DNA of 64,000 nt, from NCBI RefSeq assembly GCF_000219625.1, contig NC_018213.1:2474055-2538054 (forward strand), in the 5' to 3' direction. A model generated the notes under the pieces. That model was given only the letters and a program-made list of their open reading frames with translations. It did not search any database and was not told the origin of the DNA. Below, piece after piece: positions 32,769-43,311 of the stretch (position 1 is the stretch's first letter; each line of letters begins with the position of its first letter). The position numbers and the translations under genes are program-made. This DNA comes from Zymoseptoria tritici IPO323 (lineage: Eukaryota; Ascomycota; Dothideomycetes; Mycosphaerellales; Mycosphaerellaceae).

Positions 32769-34047
32769 ATGAGTCCACGGTATACAAGCAGGTAAGTATA
32801 CAACATTTTCCCACAACCCTAAGCCCTCGCTGGTGTTCTGACTGCTCCTATAGCTCCCCTCTCCGATTATGGATAACAGGCGATGAAGCAGAATTCGACC
32901 CTACAGTCCTGCGACAATTTCATGAAGAAGGTTTCGAAGTGACTTACCTGCCTTTCCAAGGCGGCGGCAAAGCCTACGAAAAACAACTGCAGCATCTGGC
33001 CGATGACTTGGAACATGGTGAAGTCTACGGCATAGTCGGTAAGCTCGAACACAACCCCTCCCTATACAACATCGAACGACCTGTCTTAATGCTTGTTTGA
33101 CAGCATATGGCGCCGCCGCCTCAACTTGCTTGACCTTTCACATCTCTCCACAACCCAACCTTGCCTGCCTGATCGCCTACTATCCGACTGAACTCACGCA
33201 TCCCCTGACAAAGTACCCACCACACTTGAAAGTCCTGTGTCACCTCGCTGCGACTCAGCCCTTTGCGCCAGCCTTTCAGTCATACACGTATTCCGGAACG
33301 CAACCTGGATTCGCGGAGCACGATGTGGATGAGTATGACCCTATCTCCGCATCACTCGCATGGACGCGCACACTGGGCACTCTGCGGAAAGCATTCAAGG
33401 TTGATGTGGATCTCGAGCCAGTCAGAGAAGCGCACCTCAGGAGTCTCTTTGCGTCCGGCGATGCGAAAGCAGCATTGTCAAGCATGACGACGATGGACGA
33501 AGATGTGTTTGCGAATTATGTATCCACGATGACGGGCGGGACTGGACGGGAAGACTTGTTCTTCTTCTATAGAGACTACTTCCTTCCTAATCCTCCTTCT
33601 CTGGCGATCAAGCTTGTCAGTCGCACGATCGGAGTGGATCGCATAGTCGACGAGATGGTCCTTTCATTCCAACACACGCAGGAAGTTCCTTGGATATTGC
33701 CCGGTGTGCCTCCGACGGGCAAAAAAGTGATAGTAGCAATGGTGAGCATCGTGTGCGTGCGTGGAGGCAAGCTGGTGCACGAGCGGGTGTATTGGGATCA
33801 GGCGAGTGTGCTCGTGCAGGTCGGTCTGCTAGACCTGACGCTCGTGCCGGAGAGTGTCAAGAATCAGGGACTGGAGAAGCTGCCCGTTTGTGGAGCGGAA
33901 GCCACATTGAAAGTGCTTGACCAGGAGAGCCAGCCGACGAACGAGCTGATTCCAGACTGGGCTATCGACGGAGAAGCGGAAGAGAAGTCGCTTCCTGCCA
34001 GACCGAAGCAAGCCGCGACGATGAGACGACGAGCAGATGATCCATGA
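32769..34047 (+). CDS. Dienelactone-hydrolase-like protein with C-terminal SnoaL/NTF2-like domain
   Basis: Three exons, 32769-32791, 32854-33038 and 33104-34047, with 62- and 65-bp introns, give 383 residues starting MSPRYTSS. The N-terminal ~200 residues have an alpha/beta-hydrolase-like opening (PLRLWITGDEAEFD, then FEVTYLPFQGG and VYGIVAYGAAAS) seen in fungal proteins annotated as dienelactone hydrolases, but no clear GxSxG or GxCxG nucleophile elbow. The C-terminal ~150 residues (DLFFFYRDYFLPNPPSL, then RTIGVDRIVDEM, and the strand HERVYWDQASVLVQVGLL) form a SnoaL/NTF2-like alpha+beta barrel. Catalytic activity is therefore unclear. The start codon lies 139 bp from the duplicated target site of the mobile element. 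Confidence 0.75.
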
Positions 34048-34065
34048 GCGAGACGGTGATCAGCT

Positions 34066-35409
34066 TCATCCAATAAACGTGCAGGTCGGAAGGCGGTATT
34101 CTGGCACCTCCCAGTATGACCGGCGGATGCCCTTCCACGAAGCGCCTGGATCGTCCTCTCCCTTGAGGTTGGGCACTTGAAGGACCGTCCATTCGACATC
34201 GAAGCCGGCTTCTTTCAGATGCTCCTCTGAGACCTCGGTGTAGACATCGTAGCAGATCTGACGATCCGCTCCAAGACCGTTATAGAAGCCAAATTTGCCC
34301 TTGCTATCGAGCAGAGCGATGACATGCTCCTCAAACAACTCCTTAAGATCAGAATAGTCTTCAGCGTACGTGTCATAGTACATGGCATCCAATACAACAC
34401 CCTCAGCAGCCAGCTTCGGTAGCACATCCTGCCACCTGCCCTCGCAGACCCTGACGTTCTTCTTCTCGTACCAGCCGGTCTCGCGCATTTGCTTCATAAC
34501 AGCCGGGTGTGCCTCAACGATGTAGTGCATTTCTGGCTCATTCGCGAGGAACATGGTATCCACAATCCCCATTCCATGACCAATGTTCATGGTCCGCAGA
34601 CCCTTCTTCGGGCACAGCTTATCCGCAGAAGCCTTCATGATCTCCGTCTCCCAGTCCATCATGACAGCGTTCTTGTCGGAGTCGAGGAGGCGGCCAGGCG
34701 AGTAGATCAGCTCCGAGCGGAGGTAGTCTTCGTTGTTGACATTAGGGTTGGCGAGCTTGACTTCGGATTGCTCGCCGTTCTCGTCGGTCTGCATGAGCTC
34801 TGGTGCAGCGGATTGGTTCGGTGCGGGCTCGAAGCCCTCGACTGTGCCATTGCTTTGTCCATTTGTCGCTGGCTCCACTCCGTTCTGACCGCTTGGAGTC
34901 GGCTCAAATCCAGCAATTGCATTGTCATCCTCCATCTCTTCATCTTCATCCTCGTCCGCCAATGGCGCATACTGGTCGAGTCTGCTAAAGAGCAATTCCG
35001 CCATGACACCCGCTGTGACCATCGCTCGGTACAGCTTCTTCAATCCAAGTCTGTGCGCAATGCATCCCGGAGTCTCATCGTTCTTGTCCAGGTCGTTCCA
35101 GATTGCGCCGTTCTCGATCAGCAATTGCACAGTCGCAAGAGCAGCGTCCTCTTCGAGAGCATTGCTGTGTACTGCGTCTCCCTCACCCTCCACACCAGCC
35201 TCCTCGTTCATGTCGGTATCGGCTTCACATGATGCGATCGCTGCGTGGAGAGGAGAGAAGCCAGTTTCGGGATCTTGAATTCTTGCCGATCCAGTCTTGA
35301 GAAGCTTTTTCAATGCTTCGTTGTCGTGGTTGGTTGCGGCGAGGAGGATTTCGTCGTTGAGGGTGTTGGTATCGACGGCCATTGCCGGGTCTTGAATCGC
35401 TTCCGACAT
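34066..35409 (-). CDS. RMT2: Arginine N-methyltransferase 2 (type IV)
   Basis: A single exon of 447 residues. Rmt2 methylates the delta (internal) nitrogen of arginine, in yeast on ribosomal protein L12 (uL11). The N-terminal part has ankyrin-like repeats (LLAATNHDNEALKKLL, GFSPLHAAIASCE). An acidic, low-complexity insert follows at about residues 150-215. The SAM-binding core carries NIGHGMGIVDTMF and then YIVEAHPAVM, followed by VLDAMYYDTYAEDYSDLKEL and the closing YRLPTCTFIG. It ends 18 bp from the stop of the + strand hydrolase-like gene (tail to tail). The start is divergent from DBP3, with 203 bp between ATGs, so a shared promoter is likely. Confidence 0.92.
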   Translation of the reverse strand: MSEAIQDPAMAVDTNTLNDEILLAATNHDNEALKKLLKTGSARIQDPETGFSPLHAAIASCEADTDMNEEAGVEGEGDAVHSNALEEDAALATVQLLIENGAIWNDLDKNDETPGCIAHRLGLKKLYRAMVTAGVMAELLFSRLDQYAPLADEDEDEEMEDDNAIAGFEPTPSGQNGVEPATNGQSNGTVEGFEPAPNQSAAPELMQTDENGEQSEVKLANPNVNNEDYLRSELIYSPGRLLDSDKNAVMMDWETEIMKASADKLCPKKGLRTMNIGHGMGIVDTMFLANEPEMHYIVEAHPAVMKQMRETGWYEKKNVRVCEGRWQDVLPKLAAEGVVLDAMYYDTYAEDYSDLKELFEEHVIALLDSKGKFGFYNGLGADRQICYDVYTEVSEEHLKEAGFDVEWTVLQVPNLKGEDDPGASWKGIRRSYWEVPEYRLPTCTFIG

Positions 35410-35612
35410 GTTGTGTTCTATCTGTGTGAAGAGTTGTGGTTTTGCAGTGCGATTGTGAAGATCGAGTCTCTCTTCAAATCTTTTGGAGAAAAGTTCCCCC
35501 GCTGGTCAGGGTCTCGAACCAGACCCACTTTAATTCTTCCAACGCCAGAAAAAAGAAGCTGCCGAGGATTGACTTCCGAGAACACTCACACATCTACAAC
35601 ACTCACTCCATC

Positions 35613-37372
35613 ATGGCCAAACGACAGCGCGAGGAGGCGGAAGCCGTCGCTGAACTGAGCGACACCAGCAACAAGAAGCAAAAGCTCAAGAAGGACAAGA
35701 AGGAGAAGAAAGAGAAGAAGGAAAAGATTGCCGTCGAGGATGCTGGTCAGGACACTACAGAGACGTTGTCCAAAGAGGAGCGCAAGGCATTGAAGAGGGC
35801 AAAGAAAGAGCAAGCAAAATCTGGCGCAGAAGAAACACCATCAAATGGTCAAGACGATGAGGCTGCGGCAAAGGCCGAGAAGAAGGCTCGCAAGGAAGCA
35901 AAGAAAGCCGCCAAACTCGCCAATGGCGGCGCATCGGCGGGAAAGACAGAGGACACCGCTCCCGTCAAGACAACATCCTCAGCCAAAAGCGTGACCAAAT
36001 CCGAAGCAGAAGCCTACTTTGCAGACAAACAAATCGGCGTCGAAGACTCCCAAAACTCCTCCCTCAGCCCCATCATCTCCTTCGACACCCTCCCCTTCGA
36101 CGAACCCACCAAAAAAGCCTACTTCTCCGACTTCAAAGAACCCTCTCCCATCCAAGCCGCTTCCTGGCCCTACCTCCTCGCCTCCCGCGACCTCATCGGC
36201 GTCGCCGAAACCGGTTCCGGGAAAACATTCGCCTTTGGAGTGCCCTGCATCAACCGCCTCCCCAAATCCGGCAAGCACATCCAAGTCTGCATCGTCTCCC
36301 CGACCCGCGAACTCGCCTTGCAAATCCAAGAACAAATGACCAAACTCACCACCCCCCGCGGCTTGAAAGCGACCTGCATCTATGGCGGCGTCAACAAAGA
36401 CGAACAGCGCCAAATGATCAAAGGCTCCTCCATCATCGTCGCCACCCCCGGCCGACTCAACGACTTCCTCCAAGAGGGCTCCATCGACCTCTCCCACGTC
36501 AACTACCTCGTCCTCGACGAAGCCGACCGCATGCTCGACACGGGTTTCGAACAGGACATCCGCAAAATCATCCTCTCCACCGCCCCCTCCGCCGACCGTC
36601 AAACCCTCATGTTCACAGCCACCTGGCCCCCGTCAGTCCGCGAACTCGCCTCCGAATTCCTCCGCGACCCGGTCCGCATCACCATCGGCGACAACGCCAG
36701 CGGCGAGCTCCGCGCGAACATGCGCATCGTGCAAGAGGTGGAAGTCATGGATGAATTCGACAAGCAGAATCGTATGCTGGAGGTGTTGAAACAATATCAA
36801 TCCGGGAAGAATAAGTCGGATCGCATTCTCGTGTTCTGTCTGTATAAGAAAGAAGCGACGAGGGTGGAAGAGACGATAAGAAGAAGAGGGTTTAAAGTCG
36901 CGGGTATCCATGGTGATTTGAGTCAGGATAAACGTACGCAGAGTTTGGCGGCGTTCAAGTCGGGTGAAGTCCCACTCCTCGTCGCTACAGACGTCGCTGC
37001 GAGAGGACTGGACATTCCCGCCGTGAAGCTCGTGTTGAACGTCACATTTCCGTTGACGGTGGAAGACTATGTCCACCGAATCGGCCGGTACGTTCCCTCT
37101 CCCCTTTCACCCTCTCAAATCCTCAATTCACTAACAATCTCAACAGAACCGGCCGCGCAGGCCAAGCCGGCCGAGCAATAACCTTCTTCACACAAAACGA
37201 AAAAGGTCTCGCCGGCGCTCTGATCAACGTCCTCAAGAAAGCCGAACAGCCCGTTCCGGAGGAATTGATGAAATTCGGCACGACGGTGAAGAAAAAGGCT
37301 CACGATGCTTATGGAGCGTTTTACAAGGATCCGGCGGATATGAAGAAGGCGACGAAGATTACTTTTGATTAG
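35613..37372 (+). CDS. DBP3: DEAD-box ATP-dependent RNA helicase Dbp3
   Basis: Two exons, 35613-37087 and 37147-37372, joined by a 59-bp intron that splits the HRIGRTGRAG motif; 566 residues. Dbp3 is a nucleolar helicase in 60S subunit assembly (27SA2 processing). Residues 1-~130 are a Lys/Glu-rich nucleolar-type tail. Core motifs follow: the Q-motif region, AETGSGKT (motif I), PTRELALQ (Ia), LDEADRMLD (II), TATWP (III, TAT in place of SAT), [11 protein letters not shown] (IV), [12 protein letters not shown] (V) and [13 protein letters not shown] (VI). The ATG at 35613 follows a long UTR; in-frame codons upstream to 35436 are non-coding in character. The 3' end faces SEC18, 175 bp away. Confidence 0.95.
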
Positions 37373-37547
37373 ATTTGGTAGAGGTAGAATGAACAGCATG
37401 AGTGAGACATAGATACAATGAGTGCGCGTCTGTCAGAAGGGCAAGATGGCTTGAGTTCGTGACCGATGTCCAGCACGCTCTACTCTATCCCAGTGCGACT
37501 TTTCCCCTCTCATTCCTTCTCAATTGTCCTCCCTGCTATTGCATCTC

Positions 37548-39917
37548 CTACTCCCCCCTCGCCTCCTGCACATACTCACACATCACCTCCGCAAACCGTC
37601 CCGCCCGATCAGGATCCTGCATCGCCGTCTGAATCCCCAAAATGATCCTCTGAATCCCCACTCCAATCGTCTTCCCCCCCGTCGTCTCCTCAATCTCTCC
37701 AATCGCCCTCTTGATCCCTTCCTCGTCGAATTGTCCGCTTTCCCGCATCACGACCGCCAACTCCTGTTGACTTTGTAAATTCGGAACCGCGATTTGCGCT
37801 TTAAACGACAGTTGCAATTGTTGCAGCACCGTGCGCTCGGAGGTGGTGGCGAGGATGAGAAGCGGACGGTTCTTGGGTGGTTTCTGTTCCATTAATCCCT
37901 TCAAGGCGGCGAGGACGGCGGAAGAAAAGCGGGGTCCGACGGGAACCCAGTCCACGAGCAGTTCGATATTGTCCAGCACGAGGACGTTGAGCGGGGACTT
38001 GTAAGCGTCTGTGAAGACTTTGCTGAGAGTTTGGATTTTTTGTAATTCGTTCATGCCGACCATGTCCACCGGACGCACGAGTTTGATGAATGGGAACTCG
38101 GAGAGGAGGGCGATTTTTGCGGCCAGCGCGGTTTTGCCGCTCCCTCGTGGACCGTGGAGGAGGACCGAGTGTAAGCGCGTGGTGTTGGTGCGGACTTGCT
38201 CGACGAAGTCGCGGCCGTTTTTGAGAATCTTGTCGACTTGTGGGCCGAAGTGGATGATTCCGCCTTCGACGCAGTCATCGAGATCCTCCTCGCTGACGCC
38301 GAAGAGGGGCTTGACTTCGTCCAGCGCGCCGAGGAAGTCGGACATGCCGATTTTCATCGTTTCGATGTCGTCGGATAATGCGGCGACCGTGCCGCCTTTG
38401 ATGTGCCGTTGGAGAGCAAAGGAGGAGGCGGATTTAACCAGGCCGGAAATTTCCGCGCCGGAGAAGTTGCGCGTGAGACGGGCGAGTTCGTCGAGGTCTA
38501 CGTCCGGGCCGAGTTTGTCGTTGTCGGACATTTTGGTCGTGTGGATTTTGAGGATTTGGCGGCGGCCGTGTTCGTCCGGGAGGGAGATTTCCATGTGGAC
38601 TTCGAGACGGCCGGAGCGGAGGAGGGCTTCGTCGATCATGTCTTTGCGGTTGGTCATGCCGATGAGGAGGATGTTGTTGAGTTGTTCGACGCCGTCGAGT
38701 TTGGAGAGGAGTTGGTTGACGACGCTGTCGCCTACGCCTGTGCCGCCTCCGGCGCCGGAACCTCGTTGTTTGCATACGGCGTCGAGTTCGTCGAATATGA
38801 TGATGTGGAGGCCGGACTCGTCGCCTTTTTCCTTTTGCTCTTTTTCTGCGTCGGCGAAGAGTTTGCGGATGTTCTCTTCGGACTGACCGACGTATTTGTT
38901 GAGCACTTCAGGACCGTTGATCACTTTGGGTTCTCGTGCGTTGAGCATCTTTCCGATTTGTCGTGCAATGAGCGTCTTCCCTGTTCCTGGCGGGCCATAT
39001 AGCAGGATTCCTCGCACGTGCTGAATGCCCAGCTTCTCCGCCAGTCCTGGAGGGAATATACGAGATGCAAAAGCTCTTCGAAAGATATCGCTGAACTCCT
39101 TGTCCAACCCACCAATACCCATATCTTCAAACTTGAAGTCCGGTCGAATGACCGAATTCGCAGCCGGCCTCCTCGTAGACCCCTTCAACTGAATCGGCGA
39201 TTTCGCATCTTTGAAGAAGTTGATCGTAGTCTCCGGGATGAGTATACCCCTCGCCTGCGGATGTGTCTGCTGCGCTCCTCCACTCGATTTCAAACTCGCC
39301 AGATCCACCAATTCGACCGTCCTGACTGTGAGCTTCATCTTCGGTCCACGGAAGTCCAGCAGGAAACTCTGCCCAGGTGCGAAAATCTGGTTTCGAAACA
39401 CCTTGGTCACCGCGTCCGCCAGCTCATCCTGATCAAAAGGCGGTGCACCCGCAGGAGCTTTCGTGCCCGCATATCCAATCTCAATATCCATCGCTCCGAG
39501 ATAACTCTGTGCTCCTTGTCGGAACGGGTCGAACATCTCCACCTCCACGACATCCGTGACAGCTATTCTCATCCATGTCCGTTGGATCTCGTTCAGACTG
39601 ATTTGACCTCGTGGGAAGCCTGGCAGAGGCCGAGCGTTGAGCACGAATTGTCCGTTAAGGAGGAGATGGACGTCATTGCCGTCGGGAGAAGGGCGGATGT
39701 CTTCTTGACTGACGGCGCAGATGTTGGAGTATGTTAGGGCTTTGTCGGGGGATTGGACGGGTTGGAGGCGCATTCTGGCGGACTGCTGGGGTGGTGGTGC
39801 GCGGCGAGCGTCGTATTTGGGTTCTTGGTCGTAGGTGGGTTGTTGGCGTGGTGCGGGTTGGCGTTGGCCTGGAGGAGGCTCTTGTCGCTTCCCGAAGAGG
39901 GCGTCGCGGTTGAACAT
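37548..39917 (-). CDS. SEC18: NSF/Sec18 AAA ATPase, SNARE disassembly
   Basis: A single exon of 789 residues (yeast Sec18 has 758). Sec18 uses ATP hydrolysis with Sec17/alpha-SNAP to dismantle SNARE complexes after membrane fusion. Residues 1-~75 are a Pro/Gln/Arg-rich extension. The N domain follows (YSNICAVSQEDIRPSP to LASL). D1 has Walker A GPPGTGKT and Walker B IIFDELDAVCKQRG, then the NRKDMIDEALLRSGRLE arginine-finger region. D2 has GPRGSGKTALAAK and VLVLDNIELLVDW. The ATG at 39917 gives the expected MFNRDALFGK start; the upstream in-frame extension to 40289 is not family-like. Confidence 0.95.
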   Translation of the reverse strand: MFNRDALFGKRQEPPPGQRQPAPRQQPTYDQEPKYDARRAPPPQQSARMRLQPVQSPDKALTYSNICAVSQEDIRPSPDGNDVHLLLNGQFVLNARPLPGFPRGQISLNEIQRTWMRIAVTDVVEVEMFDPFRQGAQSYLGAMDIEIGYAGTKAPAGAPPFDQDELADAVTKVFRNQIFAPGQSFLLDFRGPKMKLTVRTVELVDLASLKSSGGAQQTHPQARGILIPETTINFFKDAKSPIQLKGSTRRPAANSVIRPDFKFEDMGIGGLDKEFSDIFRRAFASRIFPPGLAEKLGIQHVRGILLYGPPGTGKTLIARQIGKMLNAREPKVINGPEVLNKYVGQSEENIRKLFADAEKEQKEKGDESGLHIIIFDELDAVCKQRGSGAGGGTGVGDSVVNQLLSKLDGVEQLNNILLIGMTNRKDMIDEALLRSGRLEVHMEISLPDEHGRRQILKIHTTKMSDNDKLGPDVDLDELARLTRNFSGAEISGLVKSASSFALQRHIKGGTVAALSDDIETMKIGMSDFLGALDEVKPLFGVSEEDLDDCVEGGIIHFGPQVDKILKNGRDFVEQVRTNTTRLHSVLLHGPRGSGKTALAAKIALLSEFPFIKLVRPVDMVGMNELQKIQTLSKVFTDAYKSPLNVLVLDNIELLVDWVPVGPRFSSAVLAALKGLMEQKPPKNRPLLILATTSERTVLQQLQLSFKAQIAVPNLQSQQELAVVMRESGQFDEEGIKRAIGEIEETTGGKTIGVGIQRIILGIQTAMQDPDRAGRFAEVMCEYVQEARGE

Positions 39918-40725
39918 GGTGGTGGTGTGTGGAATGTGGAGGAGTAGAGGAGAGTTGTAGGACCAAGGGAGTTCGTTCAGGGAGGCGAGGTCAGGTGACA
40001 GTATATCTTGCAATGTATGAGCGAGCCGTGTGTATTGTAAGAAGCTGAACTGCGCCACAGATGCCCTCCCCGCAATCGTGGCGGTGCTTTTGCCTGAGGT
40101 TGAGGTTGTCCTGCTTGTCGTCTCGTTCTTCCAAGGACGATCAAAACAACAACTTCGATCCTGGACAAGACATCTCGTGCTATCCTCTACACCGGACGGT
40201 ACAGCTTTCATTGCACAATGCGGGAACGGCGACATCCTTGATACGAAATCATTCGAGCAATGGACGTCGACTCCCTGCTCGGCCAACACGAAGCCTACGA
40301 TTCGAACGACGGGCGTTGAGTCTTTGACAAGAAGATGCTATGCTGTGCGGCGATCATGCCCAGCAGTCTCGAGTATGGAAGCAGTCGAAAGGCCATGAAC
40401 GGGTAGAATCAAGAATCTGAGTGAGTCGAAGGCGGCTCCGACGCATGTGCGGTTGTCCCTTTCCGCACGAGACTTCCCAGGACAGTACTGGACACGCCTG
40501 ACGGAGAAAGCAAGAGCGTGTCATAATCGCATTCACGATCCTCTTCTGGCGCTGAATCTTCCGGACGCTACTCGATGAGTCAATGATATGCTTCTACACA
40601 TGGCGCCATCTCGCATGCTGGAAGGATGCGAAGCTTCTGGCGAGGATATACACGGTAAGATGGAGACAACATCGATATGGCCTGAGAAGGCTATCGCTCA
40701 TCAATATCGTCCTCTACCATTATTC
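39918..40725. other. Intergenic, no convincing gene
   Basis: About 800 bp between the SEC18 start and the 3' end of the first methyltransferase. Only short overlapping ORFs occur and none has recognisable character. Confidence 0.5.
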
Positions 40726-41725
40726 TCACTCAGGCCTCCTCCCCCAAACCACCACAAAAGGAAACCACATCCCCTCCCTCGCCTCCGTCGTCCTCTCCAC
40801 CTCCCCCATCATCTCCTCCTTCCTCCCATCCCCCTCCAACATCCCACCCATCATCTTCAAAATCGCCGCCCTCCACGCCTTCCTCCCCTCCCTCAGCACG
40901 TCCCTCTTCCCCTCCTCAAAACCCTTCAACTCCACATCACAAGGCAATCCAACCAGCCTCTTCTCAACACCCTCCAACCCCACCTCCCTCAAAATTTCGT
41001 CCGCGCGGTTGAAAGTCCCCATGTCCAAACCCTGTCCTCCGCGGGAAGGGGGAGCTGTCATTTTCTCGAGAGCGAAACGTGGCCATTGCCAGTTTTCTGT
41101 CTGGGATATCGGTTTCATCGTCGAGGAAGAAGAGGAGCTAGGAACATCCCCCAAGTAAAATTCCCACTCCGCAATATCCTGCATCTCCAACACCCCACCC
41201 GGCTTAAGCAGTTTCGCTACAGCCTCAATATACCCTTTCCAATCCTGCATTCCACTAATCAGCAGTCTTGAAAATACCAGATCAAAACTTCCCTCCTTCA
41301 ATCTCTCATCCTTCCCATCCGCGAGGAGATGGAGAATATTCCCCTAGATAAACTCGAGGTTAGATAGTTTATTAGTTACGGCGATAGGCGATAAGTCGAC
41401 CTTATAGACTTTTATAAAGGGAAAAGTCCGCGCGAAGAGCAGGGAGTTGGAGGCGTTTACTCCGCAGCCTATGTCGATGATTTTGTGGATGCGAGAGGGT
41501 TTGACATGAGAGGAGAGGGGTGGGGTGCCGAGGAGGGCGAGGAAGGCGGCGTCTTGGGCGAGGAGGCGGGAGCGTTCGGTTGAGCTGGAGGATGGGAAGG
41601 GGGAGGTTAGTTGGGTTGGCGGTGTTGTGGGTGTTGGAGGTGGTGGGTTCTTACTTGTAGGCGAGGGAGTAGACGGAGCCTTGTTTGGCTGCTGTGTCGT
41701 CGTTGTCGTTTGGGTTGTTTGCCAT
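40726..41725 (-). pseudogene. SAM-dependent methyltransferase, tandem copy 1, broken by TAG
   Basis: Two exons on the minus strand, 41725-41655 and 41584-40726 (70-bp intron), would encode 309 residues, beginning MANNPNDNDD. The SAM-binding motif IIDIGCGVNASNSLLFA is intact, as are FDLVFSRLLISGMQDWKGYI and LLKPGGVLEMQD. At 41344-41346 an in-frame TAG interrupts FI-stop-GNILHLL; the neighbouring copy has FIEGNVLHLL, and a Gln codon CAG turned to TAG by RIP would explain it. The 112 bp around the stop have no CpA or TpG. The rest of the gene looks normal. Either a pseudogene or a truncated product. The methyl acceptor is unknown; LaeA-like or secondary-metabolite methyltransferases share this layout. 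Confidence 0.75.
41329..41440. other. RIP-like patch inside methyltransferase copy 1
   Basis: A 112-bp stretch with no CA or TG dinucleotides but many TA, flanked on both sides by ordinary sequence. The matching stretch of copy 2 (about 42,918-43,010) is rich in TG. Confidence 0.6.
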
Positions 41726-42344
41726 GGCGTTCAATCTTGCGATGCTGTCGAGAAATATGTTGCGAACTCAGAGAGGGGTGGATCTTGTTCCGACTTCGAT
41801 TGAGTCTTTTCCAACCGGCCGTGGCGAGCACGAGGTTAACACATATATATCTCCTCGCCTCCCCTAGTCTTTCTCCACATGTACGCCATCGAGAGTCACC
41901 GTCTATCGGACTTGATATGTAGCTGCTCAAGCTGCCCTCACTACGAAACTCAAAACAGAGCTCTCGTGGAGCTTCTTCGAAGGGTAGATACGAAAGTTCA
42001 AGTCTGGCTGATGATCATCGCGCTGATCTTCGACTATCCTGACGCCGAGACATATACATCCTTCCCGTCGTAGACTGCCGGTCGATCGCCAGGGTCAGCG
42101 TTCGGTGTACGGCTTCCGAAACGGACTGTGAAGATGGCGGACTGATTTCTAGGCAAATAGAGAGGAAGAAGAGGTTTCCACTTGTCGACGGGATTGCGAT
42201 CCGACTGCTCGACTTCAGCGACCCAGGAAACGGGTTGCAGGTCATGCATACATTGACTAGCCAAAAGACCTGCCGTAACCGCCAGCGGCCTCCTCCTCCA
42301 TCTACACTCGAGCCCCAACCCTCATCACCACCACTTCCAACCAT

Positions 42345-43311
42345 CTACTCCGGCTTCCTCCCCCAAGCCACCACAAACGGACTCCACATCCCCTCCCTCG
42401 GCTCCAACGTCTCTTCCACTTGCTCCCTCACCTCCCTCGCCTTCTCCTCCTCCACATCCTTCGTCGCCGTCTCCACCATCCTAACCAACACATCCCTCCA
42501 CCCATTGCGAATCACCCTCGCAGCGTCCCTCTTCCCCTCCTCCATGTCCTCATCCGGACCCCTCGGAATCCTCAGCGTCTTCTTCTCACACCCCACCAGT
42601 CCCAACTCATCCCGCATGATCTCATCCGCGTGATTAAACGTGCCCAAGTCCAATTTCATCGGTCCCATCATCTGCTTGAGCACATACGAATACCACTCCC
42701 AGTCGTCCGTCAACGGCCGCGGGTCGTCGCCGAGGTGGTACGTCAAGCCCGCGATGTCGTGCATTTCGAGCCATCCGCCGGGAGCGAGGAGATGGGAGAC
42801 GGAAGTCATGTAGCCGCGCCAGTCGGTCATGCCGGCGATGAGGAGGCGGGAGTAGACCAGATCGACGGTTCCCGGAGCGAGACGTTCATCTTTGCCGAGG
42901 AGGTGGAGGACGTTGCCCTCGATGAAGGTGAGGTTGGAGGGTTTGTTGTCGATGGAGACGGGACTGAGGTCGATGCCGTAGACTTGGGCGTTGGGGAACT
43001 TTTGGGCGAAGAGGAGGGAGTTGGAGGCGTTGACGCCGCAGCCGATGTCGACGACTTTGCGGATTTTGGAGGGGTCCAGTGGGCAGAGGGGTGGTTCGCC
43101 GAAGAGGGTGGTGAGGGCGTCGTGTTGCTCGATGAGGCGTTGGCGTTCGGCGGAGCTGGTATTGTCAGATCGATGTCAGAAGTGAGAGTCTTGGACCAGC
43201 TCACTTGTAGCCGAGCGAGTAGACGGAGCCTTGTTTCGCTGCTGCGTCCTCAATCTTGGGCGTGTGAGTGGAACTGTGAGATTCGGCAGTGGCGGTGGTC
43301 GCGGAAGCCAT
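42345..43311 (-). CDS. SAM-dependent methyltransferase, tandem copy 2
   Basis: Two exons on the minus strand, 43311-43205 and 43155-42345, with a 49-bp intron at the same place as in copy 1, give 305 residues. The start MASATTATAESHS differs from copy 1, but KQGSVYSLGYKNSAERQRL, VVDIGCGVNASNSLLFAQ (motif I), VYGIDLSP (motif II) and WLEMHDI (post-motif region) align closely. The C-terminus EGMWSPFVVAWGRKPE matches EGMWFPFVVVWGRRPE in copy 1. Class I methyltransferase of the fungal small-molecule type; no cluster partners are visible nearby. Tandem duplication is clear from the shared intron and sequence. Confidence 0.85.

Noticed and set aside
35495..35530. GGTTCGAGACC-like T-loop on the minus strand, possible tRNA
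   Set aside because: Neither a T-stem nor an acceptor, D or anticodon arm can be paired around it.
35979..36602. Gly/Asp-rich 207-residue minus-strand ORF within DBP3
   Set aside because: A shadow of C-rich codons of the helicase; composition is artefactual.
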